Source: LGRD01 sp031382215 (lineage in GTDB: Bacteria; Pseudomonadota; Gammaproteobacteria; Burkholderiales; Burkholderiaceae_C). Taken from it: a stretch of 64,000 nt of DNA. Numbering within the stretch: position 1 is the stretch's first letter; every line of letters begins with the position of its first letter. This document shows, one piece after another, positions 7,276 through 17,139 of this stretch. The translations under genes were made by a program, and so were the position numbers. The notes under the pieces were generated by a model. It made no database searches, was not told where the DNA came from, and saw only the letters and a program-made list of their open reading frames with translations. The DNA lies in NCBI GenBank assembly GCA_031382215.1, contig JANMYQ010000293.1, positions 29,225 through 93,224 of the forward strand, read 5' to 3'.

Positions 7276-8558
7276 GCGCCGTCATTGCCATCCGTCCGGA
7301 GTCGAAGGGTTGCGCCGACGCGCCGGTGCTGCGCGAGCGCGGCCAGCGCGAAGTGTTCTGCGGCCTGACCGGCATCATCTGGCTGCACCGCAAGATCCAG
7401 GACGCGTTCTTCCTCGTCGTCGGTTCGCGCACCTGCGCGCACCTCATTCAATCGGCTGCCGGCGTGATGATCTTTGCCGAGCCGCGCTTCGCCACTGCGA
7501 TCATCGACGAGCGCGATCTCGCCGGCCTGGCCGACTGCAACGAAGAGCTCGACCGCGTGGTCACACGCTTGCTGGAGCGCCGGCCCGAAATCAAGATGCT
7601 GTTCCTGGTCGGCTCGTGCCCGTCCGAGGTCATCAAGCTCGACCTGTCGCGTGCCGCGGCGCGCCTGTCGGGCCGGTTCTCGCCGAACGTGCGCGTGCTC
7701 AACTATTCGGGCAGCGGCATCGAGACCACCTTCACGCAGGGCGAAGACGCCTGCCTGGCCGCGCTGGTGCCGGTGCTGCCCGCCGCGGCGGACGATGCGC
7801 CGGCGTCGCTGCTGATCGTGGGCGCGCTGGCCGACGTGGTCGAAGACCAGTTCGCGCGGCTGTTCAAGCAACTCGGCGTCGAGCGCGTGCGCTTCTTCCC
7901 GCCGCGCCACGCCAATGAATTGCCCGAGGTCGGCCCGAACACCCGCTTTCTGCTCGCCCAGCCCTTCCTGGCCGACACCGCACGCGGGCTCGAAGCACGC
8001 GGCGCGCAGCGCCTGGCGGCACCGTTCCCGCTCGGCTCCGAGGGCACGAGCGCGTGGTTGCAGGCCGCGGCCGACAGTTTTGGAGTCGACGCCGCCACGG
8101 TGGATCGCGTGACGGGCCCCGGCCGCCAGCGCGCCGCCGCCGCACTCGCGCGGCTGCGCCCGCAACTGGCCGGCAAGCGCGTGTTCTTCTTCCCCGATTC
8201 GCAGCTCGAGATCCCGATCGCCCGCTTCCTGGCGCGGGAATTGGGCATGCAACTCATCGAGGTCGGTACGCCCTACCTGCACCGCCAGCACCTGGCCGAA
8301 GAACTGGCGCTGTTGCCCGAAGGCACGGCGCTGTCCGAAGGCCAGCACGTCGACAACCAGCTCGACCGCTGCCGCGCTGCGCAGCCCGACATCGTGGTCT
8401 GCGGCCTGGGCCTGGCGAACCCGCTCGAAGCCGAAGGGTTGACGACCAAGTGGGCGATCGAGCTGGTGTTCACGCCGATCCACGGTTATGAGCAGGCCGG
8501 CGATCTGGCCGAGCTGTTCGCGCGCCCATTGGTTCGCCGCATGAAGCTGGTGGCCTGA
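7272..8558 (+). CDS. bchN: BchN, dark-operative protochlorophyllide reductase subunit N
   Basis: A 428-residue NifD/K-like subunit of the light-independent protochlorophyllide oxidoreductase (DPOR), which with BchB forms the catalytic NB component that reduces ring D. N-terminal Cys residues in REVFCGLTGIIWLHRKIQD and VGSRTCAHLIQSAAGV, and a third in LVGSCPSEVIKLDLSRA, are the expected Fe4S4 ligands. GSGIETTFTQGEDACLAALVP is also a family feature. Two bases separate its stop from bchB. The start ATG overlaps the stop of the preceding 20-codon ORF. Confidence 0.96.
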   Translation: MSAVIAIRPESKGCADAPVLRERGQREVFCGLTGIIWLHRKIQDAFFLVVGSRTCAHLIQSAAGVMIFAEPRFATAIIDERDLAGLADCNEELDRVVTRLLERRPEIKMLFLVGSCPSEVIKLDLSRAAARLSGRFSPNVRVLNYSGSGIETTFTQGEDACLAALVPVLPAAADDAPASLLIVGALADVVEDQFARLFKQLGVERVRFFPPRHANELPEVGPNTRFLLAQPFLADTARGLEARGAQRLAAPFPLGSEGTSAWLQAAADSFGVDAATVDRVTGPGRQRAAAALARLRPQLAGKRVFFFPDSQLEIPIARFLARELGMQLIEVGTPYLHRQHLAEELALLPEGTALSEGQHVDNQLDRCRAAQPDIVVCGLGLANPLEAEGLTTKWAIELVFTPIHGYEQAGDLAELFARPLVRRMKLVA

Positions 8559-8560
8559 CC

Positions 8561-10219
8561 ATGCAGTTGACTCTGTGGACCTACGAAGGCCCGCCGCACG
8601 TCGGCGCGATGCGCATCGCCACCGCAATGCAGAACGTCCACTACGTGCTGCATGCGCCGCAGGGCGACACCTACGCCGACCTGCTGTTCACGATGATCGA
8701 GCGTTACCCCAAGCGCCCGCCCGTCACCTACACCACCTTCCAGGCGCGCGACCTGGGGGGCGACACCGCCGAGCTGTTCAAGACCGCAGCGCGCGATGCC
8801 TTCGAACGTTTTAAGCCGCAGGCGATGATGGTCGGCGCCTCGTGCACCGCCGAGCTGATCCAGGACGACCCGGGCGGCCTGTGCAAGGCTCTGAACCTGC
8901 CGATCCCGGTGGTCGCGCTGGAGCTGCCGTCGTACCAGCGCAAGGAGAACTGGGGCGCGTCGGAAACCTTCTATCAGATGGTGCGCGCCCTCGCGGGCCC
9001 GCATGCGCCGGCCCCGGGCTCGGCCAAGGCAGAACGCCAGCCTGGCCAGCGCCCGCGCTGCAACATCCTCGGCCCGGCCGCGCTCGGCTTTCGCCACCGC
9101 GACGACCTGCGCGAGATCAGCGGCCTGCTGGCGCAACTGGGCATCGATGTCAACGTCGTCGCGCCGCTCGGCGCCACGCCGGCCGACCTGGCGCGCCTGG
9201 GCGACGCTCATTTCAACGTCGTGCTGTACCCCGAGATCGCCTCGCTCACGGCCACCTGGCTGACGCGCACTTTCGGCCAACCGGCGACGAAGACGATCCC
9301 GATCGGCACCGGCGCGACTCGCGAGTTCATCAACGAAGTGGCGGCCCTCGCCGGCATCGACCCGAGCGAGGTGCTGGCCAAAGCCGCATCGAACGCGCCC
9401 TGGTACTCAAAGTCGGTCGACTCGACCTACCTGACCAACAAGCGCGTCTTCGTGTTCGGCGACGCGACGCATGCGGTGGCCGCGGCGCGCGTTGCCACGC
9501 AGGAGATGGGCTTCACCGTGGTCGGCATCGGCACCTACAGCCGCGAGTTCGCGCGCGAGGTGCGCGAGGCCGCCAAGCTGTACGGCGTGGAGCCGCTGAT
9601 CAGCGACGACTATCTGGAGATCGAGGCCAAGATCGTCGAGTTGCAGCCCGAACTGGTGCTGGGCACGCAGATGGAGCGCCACATCGCCAAGCGCGTGGGC
9701 GTGCCCTGCGCGGTCATCTCGGCCCCGGTGCACGTGCAGGACTTTCCGGCGCGCTACTCGCCGCAGATGGGTTTCGAAGGCGCCAACGTGCTGTTCGACA
9801 CCTGGGTCCACCCGCTGATGATGGGGCTCGAAGAGCACCTGATCGGCATGTTCCGCGGCGACTCGGAGTTTCATGAAGACGCAGCGCCGTCGCACCTGGG
9901 CGGGCACGCAAACAAGCCGGCGCGTTCTACAACCGTCGAACAGATTCAGATCCCGGCCGCTGTGGCCGTGACCGCCCTGACCGCCATAACCGCCGAGACC
10001 GCTGTGAACGCCAGTCCCACAGCACCCCACAACGAAGAAAGCCCACTGGCCGCGATCCCGGCAACGTGGGCCCCTGATGCGGAGAAGGAGCTTCGAAAGA
10101 TCCCCTTCTTCGTGCGCGGCAAGGCACGCCGCAACACCGAGGCCTACGCGTTGGACAAGCGCGTGCCGGTGATCACCGTCGAGACTTTGTATGACGCCAA
10201 AGCGCACTTCAGCCGCTGA
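8561..10219 (+). CDS. bchB: BchB, dark-operative protochlorophyllide reductase subunit B
   Basis: A 552-residue DPOR subunit. It opens with MQLTLWTYEGPPHVGAMRIA and continues with MVGASCTAELIQDDPGG, both diagnostic; an Asp near residue 36 (GDTYADLLFTM) fits the unusual fourth cluster ligand of BchB. The C-terminal region WAPDAEKELRKIPFFVRGKA is the family's small dimer/substrate domain. Before it lies an Ala/Thr-rich linker (about residues 455-505, AAVAVTALTAITAETAVNAS) that makes this copy longer than the usual 510-530 residues. The 3' end overlaps bchH by 29 bp. Confidence 0.96.
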   Translation: MQLTLWTYEGPPHVGAMRIATAMQNVHYVLHAPQGDTYADLLFTMIERYPKRPPVTYTTFQARDLGGDTAELFKTAARDAFERFKPQAMMVGASCTAELIQDDPGGLCKALNLPIPVVALELPSYQRKENWGASETFYQMVRALAGPHAPAPGSAKAERQPGQRPRCNILGPAALGFRHRDDLREISGLLAQLGIDVNVVAPLGATPADLARLGDAHFNVVLYPEIASLTATWLTRTFGQPATKTIPIGTGATREFINEVAALAGIDPSEVLAKAASNAPWYSKSVDSTYLTNKRVFVFGDATHAVAAARVATQEMGFTVVGIGTYSREFAREVREAAKLYGVEPLISDDYLEIEAKIVELQPELVLGTQMERHIAKRVGVPCAVISAPVHVQDFPARYSPQMGFEGANVLFDTWVHPLMMGLEEHLIGMFRGDSEFHEDAAPSHLGGHANKPARSTTVEQIQIPAAVAVTALTAITAETAVNASPTAPHNEESPLAAIPATWAPDAEKELRKIPFFVRGKARRNTEAYALDKRVPVITVETLYDAKAHFSR

Positions 10220-13200
10220 TCGAACTGCCCATGCGCCCGCGATGCGCGTGGTGCTGGTCACCATGGACAGCCACCTGGCCAGCGCCGCCGCGCGCGCCAA
10301 CCGGACGCTCGCACGCGCCTTGCCGGGCGTGAGCCTGAGCGTTCACGCCGCGGCCGAGTGGGGCGACGACAGCAAGGCGCTGGAGCGCTGCAAGGCCGAC
10401 ATCGCGCAGGGCGACATCGTCATCGCGACGATGCTGTTCATGGAAGACCACTTCCTGCCGGTGCTGCCCGCGCTGCAGGCGCGCCGCGACGCCTGCGACG
10501 CGATGGTCTGCGCCATGTCGGCCAGCGAGGTGATGAAGCTCACCCGCATGGGCAAGTTCGACATGGGCGCGCCGACGACCGGGCCGATGGCCTTCCTGAA
10601 GCGCCTGCGCGGCAAGCCCGAAGCCAAGGGCGACGAATCCGGCGTGAAAGCCACGGCCGGCGCCAAGCAGATGCGCATGCTGCGCCGCCTGCCGAAGATC
10701 CTGCGCTTCATCCCCGGCACCGCGCAGGACGTGCGCGCGTATTTCCTGACCCTGCAGTACTGGCTCGCCGGCTCGGAAGAGAACGTCGCCAACATGGTCC
10801 ACCTGCTGGTCGATCGGTATGCCGACGGCCCGCGCAAGGCCTTGCGCGGCGTGGCCAAGACGAACGCCCCGGTCGAATACCCGGAAGTCGGCGTCTACCA
10901 CCCGAAGATGAAGCAGCGCCTGGCCGACAACGTGGCTGCGCTGCCGCTGGTGGCCACCACCGGCAAGCGTGGCACGGTGGGCCTGCTGCTGATGCGCTCG
11001 TATCTGCTGGCCGGCAACGCCGACCACTACGACGGTGTGATCACCGCGATGGAAGCCAGAGGCATGCGCGTGGTGCCGGTGTTTGCCACCGGCCTGGATT
11101 CGCGCCCCGCGATCGAAGCCTTTTTCTTCGATGGCGGCCGCCCCAACATCGATGCGGTCGTCTCGCTCACCGGCTTCTCGCTCGTCGGCGGCCCGGCCTA
11201 TAACGACGCGAAGTCGGCCGAAGACATGCTGGCCCGGCTCGACGTGCCCTACCTCGCGGTCACGCCGGTCGAGTTCCAGACATTGGACCAATGGGGCGGC
11301 TCGCCGCGCGGCCTGCTGCCGGTCGAGGCGACCATGATGGTGGCGATCCCCGAACTCGACGGCGCGACCGGCTCGATGGTCTTCGGCGGGCGCGGCAGCG
11401 CCACGCACATCGCCTGCACCGGCTGCTCACACGCCTGCACCTTCAAGAACGTGGCGCGCACAGCCGAAGAGGGCGGCCACGACATGCATAGCTGCATCGA
11501 GCGGGCCGACATGCTGGCCGCGCGCGTCGGCAAGCTGGTCGACCTGCGCCGCTCCGAGCGTGCCACGCGCAAGGTCGCTGCGGTGATCTTCAACTTCCCG
11601 CCGAACGCCGGCAACACCGGCACCGCCGCGTTCCTTTCGGTGTTCGAGTCGCTCTTCAACACCATGACGGCGATGAAGCGCGAGGGCTACAGCGTCGACG
11701 TGCCGGCCAGCGTGGACGATCTGCGCGAACGCATCATCACTGGCAACGCCCAACGCCACGGCGCGCAGGCCAATGTGCACGCCAAGATCTCGGCCGACGA
11801 CCACGTGCGGCGCGAAAAGCACCTGAAGGAGATCGAAGCCCAGTGGGGCCCGGCGCCCGGCAAGCAGCAGAGCGACGGCAGTTCGTTGTTCGTGCTGGGC
11901 GAGCGCTTCGGCAACCTGTTCGTCGGCATCCAGCCCGCGTTCGGCTACGAAGGCGACCCGATGCGCCTGCTGTTCGAGAAAGGCTTTGCGCCGACGCACG
12001 CGTTCTCGGCCTTCTACCGCTGGTTGCGCGAAGACTTCGGCGCCAACGCGGTGCTGCACTTCGGCACCCACGGCGCGCTCGAATTCATGCCCGGCAAGCA
12101 GAACGGCATGTCGGCCGGCTGCTGGCCCGACCGGCTGATCGGCGACCTGCCCAACCTGTACCTGTACGCGTCCAACAACCCGTCCGAAGGCACGATCGCC
12201 AAGCGCCGCGCCGCCGCCACCTTGATCAGCTACCTGACGCCGCCGGTGGCGCAGGCCGGGCTGTACAAGGGACTGGTCGACCTGAAAGATGCCCTGGAGC
12301 GCTACCGCAGCCTGGAGCCAGAGGCACAGGCCGAGCGCGATGAGCTGAGCCTGATGATCCAGGCCCAGGCTGCCGAATTGGAGCTGGCCGTGGCCGAACC
12401 CGCGTGGGGCGCGGAGTCCGAGTCGCGCATCGTCAAACTCACCACCGATGTGCTCGAAGTCGAGTACACGTTGATCCCCTACGGCCTGCACGTGGTCGGC
12501 CAGGCGCCCAGCGCGCCCGAGCGGGTGGACCTGCTGCTGTCATGCGCCGAAGCGTCGCACGGCGCGAGGCCGGAGCGCGCGGTGGTCGAAGCGCTGGTGG
12601 CAGGCCGCACTCCCGAGCAGGCCCTGGCCGAGGGCACCGCTGCATCCGAACCCGAAACGCTCGCATTGCTGAAGGAACTCGCCGCCACCGACCAGTTGAT
12701 GGCGCAAGACAATGAGATCAACGGCATCCTGCATGCGCTCGATGGCCGCTTCCTGCGCCCGGCGCCGGGCGGCGACCTGCTGCGCACGCCGGCCATCCTG
12801 CCCACCGGCCGCAACCTGCACGGCTTCGACCCGTTCCGCATCCCCAGCGCCTACGCGGTGAAGGACGGTGCGCTGCAAGCCGAGCGCCTGTTGCAAAAAC
12901 ACATGGCCGACGGCCATGCGTTCCCCGAGTCGATCGCGCTGGTGCTGTGGGGCACCGACAACCTGAAGAGCGAAGGCGGCCCGATCGCGCAGGCGCTGGC
13001 GCTGATGGGTGCGAAGCCGCGCTTCGACAGTTACGGCCGCCTGGCTGGCGCCGAGCTGATGCAGCTTTCGCAGCTCGGTCGGCCGCGCATCGACGTGATC
13101 ATCACGCTGTCCGGCATCTTCCGCGACCTGCTGCCGCTGCAGATCAAGCTGCTCGCCGAAGCCGCCTTCCTGGCCGCCAGCGCCGACGAGGCGCCGGAGC

Positions 13201-14042
13201 TGAACTTCATCCGCAAGCATGCGCTGGCCTACCAGGCCAAACACGGCGGCGATCTGGAAACTGCGTCACTGCGCGTGTTCGGCAACGCCGAAGGCGCCTA
13301 CGGTTCCAACGTCAACAGCCTGATCGACAACAGCCGCTGGGAAGACGGCGACGAGCTGGCCGAGACCTACAGCCGCCGCAAGGGTTTTGCCTACGGCCGC
13401 GCCGGCCGGCCGATGCAGCAGCCGAAGCTGCTGCAAAGCGTGCTCGCCGGTGTGCAGCTGGCCTACCAGAACCTCGACTCGGTGGAGCTGGGCGTCACCA
13501 CCGTCGACACCTACTTCGACACGCTGGGCGGCATCAGCCGCGCGATCAAACGCGCCAAGACCGACAAGGAAGGTGCCAGCGCACAGATGGCCCCGGTCTA
13601 CATCGGCGACCAGACGCGCGACGCCAACGGCGGCGGCACGGTGCGCACGCTGACCGAACAGGTCGCGCTCGAAACCCGCACCCGCATGCTGAACCCGAAG
13701 TGGTTCGAAGGCATGCTCAAGCACGGCTACGAGGGCGTGCGGCAGATCGAAGTGCACGTGACCAACACGATGGGCTGGTCCGCCACCACCGGCCAGGTGC
13801 AGCCGTGGGTCTACGAACAACTGAGCCAGACCTTCATGCTTGACCCACAGATGCGCGAGCGCCTGGCCAAGCTGAACCCGACCGCCTCGGCGCGCGTGGC
13901 CAACCGGCTGCTCGAAGCCTCGGACCGCAAATTTTGGACGCCCGACCCGGCGATGCTCGCTGCATTGCGCCGGGCCGGTGAAGAGCTTGAAGACCGGCTC
14001 GAAGGCGTGTTTGAACAGAACCCCCAAGGAGCTCCCGCATGA
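10191..14042 (+). CDS. bchH: BchH, magnesium chelatase large (porphyrin-binding) subunit
   Basis: A 1283-residue CobN/Mg-chelatase H subunit that binds protoporphyrin IX and, with BchI and BchD, inserts Mg2+ in an ATP-driven reaction. Family segments include MRVVLVTMDSHLASAAARAN near the start, IACTGCSHACTFKNVARTAE, and FGTHGALEFMPGKQNGMSAG. The upstream start at 10191 keeps the short extension TPKRTSAADRT that I remember from other BchH proteins; an ATG at 10242 is the alternative. It overlaps bchB at its 5' end and bchL at its 3' end (ATGA), so the bchB-H-L genes are coupled. Confidence 0.96.
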   Translation: MTPKRTSAADRTAHAPAMRVVLVTMDSHLASAAARANRTLARALPGVSLSVHAAAEWGDDSKALERCKADIAQGDIVIATMLFMEDHFLPVLPALQARRDACDAMVCAMSASEVMKLTRMGKFDMGAPTTGPMAFLKRLRGKPEAKGDESGVKATAGAKQMRMLRRLPKILRFIPGTAQDVRAYFLTLQYWLAGSEENVANMVHLLVDRYADGPRKALRGVAKTNAPVEYPEVGVYHPKMKQRLADNVAALPLVATTGKRGTVGLLLMRSYLLAGNADHYDGVITAMEARGMRVVPVFATGLDSRPAIEAFFFDGGRPNIDAVVSLTGFSLVGGPAYNDAKSAEDMLARLDVPYLAVTPVEFQTLDQWGGSPRGLLPVEATMMVAIPELDGATGSMVFGGRGSATHIACTGCSHACTFKNVARTAEEGGHDMHSCIERADMLAARVGKLVDLRRSERATRKVAAVIFNFPPNAGNTGTAAFLSVFESLFNTMTAMKREGYSVDVPASVDDLRERIITGNAQRHGAQANVHAKISADDHVRREKHLKEIEAQWGPAPGKQQSDGSSLFVLGERFGNLFVGIQPAFGYEGDPMRLLFEKGFAPTHAFSAFYRWLREDFGANAVLHFGTHGALEFMPGKQNGMSAGCWPDRLIGDLPNLYLYASNNPSEGTIAKRRAAATLISYLTPPVAQAGLYKGLVDLKDALERYRSLEPEAQAERDELSLMIQAQAAELELAVAEPAWGAESESRIVKLTTDVLEVEYTLIPYGLHVVGQAPSAPERVDLLLSCAEASHGARPERAVVEALVAGRTPEQALAEGTAASEPETLALLKELAATDQLMAQDNEINGILHALDGRFLRPAPGGDLLRTPAILPTGRNLHGFDPFRIPSAYAVKDGALQAERLLQKHMADGHAFPESIALVLWGTDNLKSEGGPIAQALALMGAKPRFDSYGRLAGAELMQLSQLGRPRIDVIITLSGIFRDLLPLQIKLLAEAAFLAASADEAPELNFIRKHALAYQAKHGGDLETASLRVFGNAEGAYGSNVNSLIDNSRWEDGDELAETYSRRKGFAYGRAGRPMQQPKLLQSVLAGVQLAYQNLDSVELGVTTVDTYFDTLGGISRAIKRAKTDKEGASAQMAPVYIGDQTRDANGGGTVRTLTEQVALETRTRMLNPKWFEGMLKHGYEGVRQIEVHVTNTMGWSATTGQVQPWVYEQLSQTFMLDPQMRERLAKLNPTASARVANRLLEASDRKFWTPDPAMLAALRRAGEELEDRLEGVFEQNPQGAPA

Positions 14043-14962
14043 GCACAACGACGATTCCCATCCCCGACATCAAGAACCCCGGGGTGCGCAAGAATTTGCG
14101 GCTCGATGGCGAGGGCAGCCTCCAGGTGCAGCTCGACCCGAACGTGAAGATCGGCACCGCGAAGGTGTTCGCGATCTACGGCAAGGGCGGCATCGGCAAG
14201 AGCACCACGTCGAGCAACCTGTCGGCCGCGTTCAGCAAGATGGGCAAGCGCGTGCTGCAGATCGGCTGCGACCCGAAGCACGACAGCACCTTCACCTTGA
14301 CCAAGAAGATGCTGCCCACCGTGATCGACGTGCTCGAGACGGTGGACTTCCACGCCGAAGAGCTGCGTGTCGAGGACTTCGTCTTCCCCGGCTACAACGG
14401 CGTGATGTGCGTTGAAGCCGGCGGCCCGCCGGCCGGCACCGGCTGCGGCGGTTACGTGGTCGGCCAGACCGTCAAGCTGCTGAAGGAACACCACCTGCTC
14501 GAAGACACCGACGTGGTGATCTTCGACGTGCTCGGCGACGTGGTGTGCGGTGGCTTCGCCGCCCCGCTGCAGCATGCCGACCGCGCGATGATCGTGACCG
14601 CCAACGACTTCGACTCGATCTTCGCGATGAACCGCATCGTGCAGGCGATCGGCGCGAAAGCGAAGAACTACAACGTGCGGCTCGGCGGCGTGATTGCCAA
14701 CCGCAGCGCGGCCACCGACCAGATCGACAAGTACAACGACAAGATCGGATTGAAGCTCTCCGCGCACTTCCCCGACCTCGACGTGATCCGCCGCAGCCGC
14801 TTGAAGAAGTGCACCCTGTTCGAGATGGAGTACTCGCCCGAACTCGAAGCGGTGCAGAAGGAATACATGCGCCTGGCAGCGGCCTTGTGGCTGGGCGGCG
14901 AGCCGCTGAACGCCGTGCCGATGAAGGACCGCGACATCTTCGACCTGCTCGGGTTCGATTGA
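14039..14962 (+). CDS. bchL: BchL, ATPase/reductase component of DPOR
   Basis: A 307-residue NifH-like ATP-dependent electron donor for BchNB. The P-loop is IYGKGGIGKSTTSSNLSAAF. The two Cys that ligate the intersubunit Fe4S4 cluster sit in AGGPPAGTGCGGYVVGQTVK and FDVLGDVVCGGFAAPLQHAD. The N-terminal leader is longer than in NifH, as usual for BchL. The ATG overlaps the bchH stop. With a complete BchLNB set this organism can make chlorophyllide in the dark and under low oxygen. The paralogue BchX is encoded at 54 kb. Confidence 0.97.
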   Translation: MSTTTIPIPDIKNPGVRKNLRLDGEGSLQVQLDPNVKIGTAKVFAIYGKGGIGKSTTSSNLSAAFSKMGKRVLQIGCDPKHDSTFTLTKKMLPTVIDVLETVDFHAEELRVEDFVFPGYNGVMCVEAGGPPAGTGCGGYVVGQTVKLLKEHHLLEDTDVVIFDVLGDVVCGGFAAPLQHADRAMIVTANDFDSIFAMNRIVQAIGAKAKNYNVRLGGVIANRSAATDQIDKYNDKIGLKLSAHFPDLDVIRRSRLKKCTLFEMEYSPELEAVQKEYMRLAAALWLGGEPLNAVPMKDRDIFDLLGFD

Positions 14963-14973
14963 GAGGTGCCGAG

Positions 14974-15669
14974 ATGACGACGTATCAAGAAAGACGCGGC
15001 CAGATCGAAACCTATTTCGACCGCACGGCCGTGCAGGCCTGGGCGCGGCTCACGTCCGACGCGCCGGTCGGCCGCATTCGCGCCACGGTGCGGGCCGGGC
15101 GCGACCGCATGCGCTCGCAGTTGCTGGCCTGGTTGCCGGCCGACCTGCGCGGCGCGCGGCTGCTCGACGCCGGTTGCGGCACCGGCGCGCTGGCGGTCGA
15201 AGCGGCACGGCGCGGCGCGCACGTGGTGGCGATCGACCTGTCGCCCACGCTGGTGGCGCTGGCGCGCGAGCGCACGCCGAACATCGAAGGTGACGGCCAG
15301 ATTCACTTCTGCTCCGGCGACATGCTCGACGCCGGACTCGGCCAGTTCGATTACGTGGTCGGCATGGACTCGCTGATCCACTACCAGGCGCCCGATGCCG
15401 TGCGCGTGCTGGCCGGCCTGGCGCAGCGCACCTCCACCGCGCTGCTCTTCACCTTTGCGCCCAGCAGCCCGGCGCTCGAGGTCTTCAAGGCGGTGGGCAA
15501 GCTGTTCCCTCGCGGTGACCGTTCGCCGGCCATCGTGCCGGTGGGCGAGAAGAAGCTTCGCCGCCTGCTCGCCACCGACCCGTTGCTGCAGCACTGGGCC
15601 GCCGCGCGCACGCAGCGCGTTTCCAGCGGCTTCTACACCTCGCAGGCACTGGAGCTGGTGCGCAAGTGA
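14974..15669 (+). CDS. bchM: BchM, Mg-protoporphyrin IX O-methyltransferase
   Basis: A 231-residue SAM-dependent methyltransferase that methylates the ring C propionate of Mg-protoporphyrin IX, giving the substrate of AcsF. SAM motif I is LLDAGCGTGALAVEAARRG; the protein begins MTTYQERRGQIETYFDRTA, a familiar BchM/ChlM start. The ATG is preceded by GAGAGG. The frame extends upstream into bchL but only as a shadow. Eleven bases follow bchL, and the stop overlaps the GTG of lhaA. Confidence 0.94.
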   Translation: MTTYQERRGQIETYFDRTAVQAWARLTSDAPVGRIRATVRAGRDRMRSQLLAWLPADLRGARLLDAGCGTGALAVEAARRGAHVVAIDLSPTLVALARERTPNIEGDGQIHFCSGDMLDAGLGQFDYVVGMDSLIHYQAPDAVRVLAGLAQRTSTALLFTFAPSSPALEVFKAVGKLFPRGDRSPAIVPVGEKKLRRLLATDPLLQHWAAARTQRVSSGFYTSQALELVRK

Positions 15670-17105
15670 TCACGCCGCTGTCACTGTTCCGGGTGAAAGC
15701 ATGGCGCGAAATCGCGCCGCGCTTCCTGCCGTTTGCCGATGCCGCCACGCCCGAGTTGCCGCTCGGCCGGCTGCTGCGCCTGTCGTTGTTCCAGGTGGCG
15801 GTGGGCATGGCCACGGTGATGCTGGTGGGCACCTTGAACCGGGTCATGATCGTCGAACTCGGCGTGGCCGCGTGGCTGGTCTCGGCGATGGTCGCGCTGC
15901 CGTGCCTGGTGGCGCCGTTCCGCGCGCTGGTGGGTTTTCGCTCCGACACGCACCGCTCGGTGCTGGGCTGGAAGCGCGTGCCCTACATCTGGGTTGGTAG
16001 CTGGCTGATGTTCGGCGGGCTTGCGATCATGCCGTTCGCGCTGTTGCTGCTGTCGCCGGAATCGCCCTCGCCGCACTGGCTGGGGCAGCTCAGCGCGGCA
16101 CTCGCCTTTCTGCTCGTGGGGGCCGGCATGCAGGTCACGCAGACAGCAGGGCTGGCGCTGGCCACCGACCTCGCGCCGGTCGAGTCGCGCCCGCGTGTGG
16201 TGGCGCTGATGTACGTGATGTTGCTGGTCGGCATGGTCGGCACCAGCCTGGTGTTCGGCGCGCTGCTGGCCGACTTCAGCCCGACCCGGCTGATCCAGGT
16301 GGTGCAGGGCTGCGCGGTGGTGGCGATGCTGCTGAACCTGGTGGCGCTGTGGAAGCAGGAGCCGCGTCGGCGCGGCCAGCGCAAGACCGACGAGCCACGG
16401 CCGAGCTTCAAGGCCACCTGGCAGCAGTTCGCGCAAAACAGCAAGGCACGGCGCTTCCTGGTGGCGGTCGGCCTGGGCACGGCGGCCTTCAACATGCAGG
16501 ACATCATCCTCGAGCCCTACGGCGGCGAGATCCTGAAGCTGTCCGTCAGCGCCACCACCGTGATCACCGCGCTCACCGCCGTCGGCGCGCTGCTCGCCTT
16601 CGGCCTGGCCGGGCGCTCGCTGCAGCGCGGCGCCGACCCGTACCGCGTTGCCGCGCTCGGCCTGCTGTTCGGGCTGGTGGCGTTTGCCGCGGTGATCTTT
16701 GCCGAGCCGCTCGAATCACCCAACCTGTTTCGCGCCGGTGCGGCGTTGATCGGCTTCGGTGGCGGCTTGTTCGCCGTCGGCACCTTGACGGCCGCGATGA
16801 GCCTCGAAAACAACGGCCTGAACGGCCTCGCGCTGGGCGCCTGGGGCGCCGTGCAGGCCACCTGTGCCGGCACCGCGGTTCTGCTCGGCGGCGCGCTACG
16901 CGACATCGTCTCGGGCCTGGCCTCGCAAGGCTGGCTCGGCACCGCGCTCGCCAGCCCGGCCACCGGCTACAGCTTCGTTTACCACATCGAGTTGTATTTG
17001 CTGTTCGCCACCTTGGTGGCGATCGGGCCCTTGGTGCGCAACCCCGGCAGGGCCGGTGCGCAGCAGACGACCGGGAAGTTCGGGCTGGCCGAGTACCCGC
17101 GATGA
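15666..17105 (+). CDS. lhaA: LhaA, LH1 assembly factor of the PucC/MFS family
   Basis: A 479-residue membrane protein with about twelve membrane segments, of the BCD family of major facilitator proteins. RFLPFADAATPELPLGRLLR, GTLNRVMIVELGVAAWLVSA and GWKRVPYIWVGSWLMFGGLA are shared with PucC at 48.9-50.3 kb, its paralogue here. The place between bchM and puhA is that of LhaA (ORF F1696), needed for LH1 assembly and probably for delivering bacteriochlorophyll to antenna polypeptides. It starts with GTG, whose bases overlap the bchM TGA (GTGA). Confidence 0.92.
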   Translation: MITPLSLFRVKAWREIAPRFLPFADAATPELPLGRLLRLSLFQVAVGMATVMLVGTLNRVMIVELGVAAWLVSAMVALPCLVAPFRALVGFRSDTHRSVLGWKRVPYIWVGSWLMFGGLAIMPFALLLLSPESPSPHWLGQLSAALAFLLVGAGMQVTQTAGLALATDLAPVESRPRVVALMYVMLLVGMVGTSLVFGALLADFSPTRLIQVVQGCAVVAMLLNLVALWKQEPRRRGQRKTDEPRPSFKATWQQFAQNSKARRFLVAVGLGTAAFNMQDIILEPYGGEILKLSVSATTVITALTAVGALLAFGLAGRSLQRGADPYRVAALGLLFGLVAFAAVIFAEPLESPNLFRAGAALIGFGGGLFAVGTLTAAMSLENNGLNGLALGAWGAVQATCAGTAVLLGGALRDIVSGLASQGWLGTALASPATGYSFVYHIELYLLFATLVAIGPLVRNPGRAGAQQTTGKFGLAEYPR

Positions 17106-17139
17106 CACGAATGATTTTGTTCAGAACAGGAGACACACC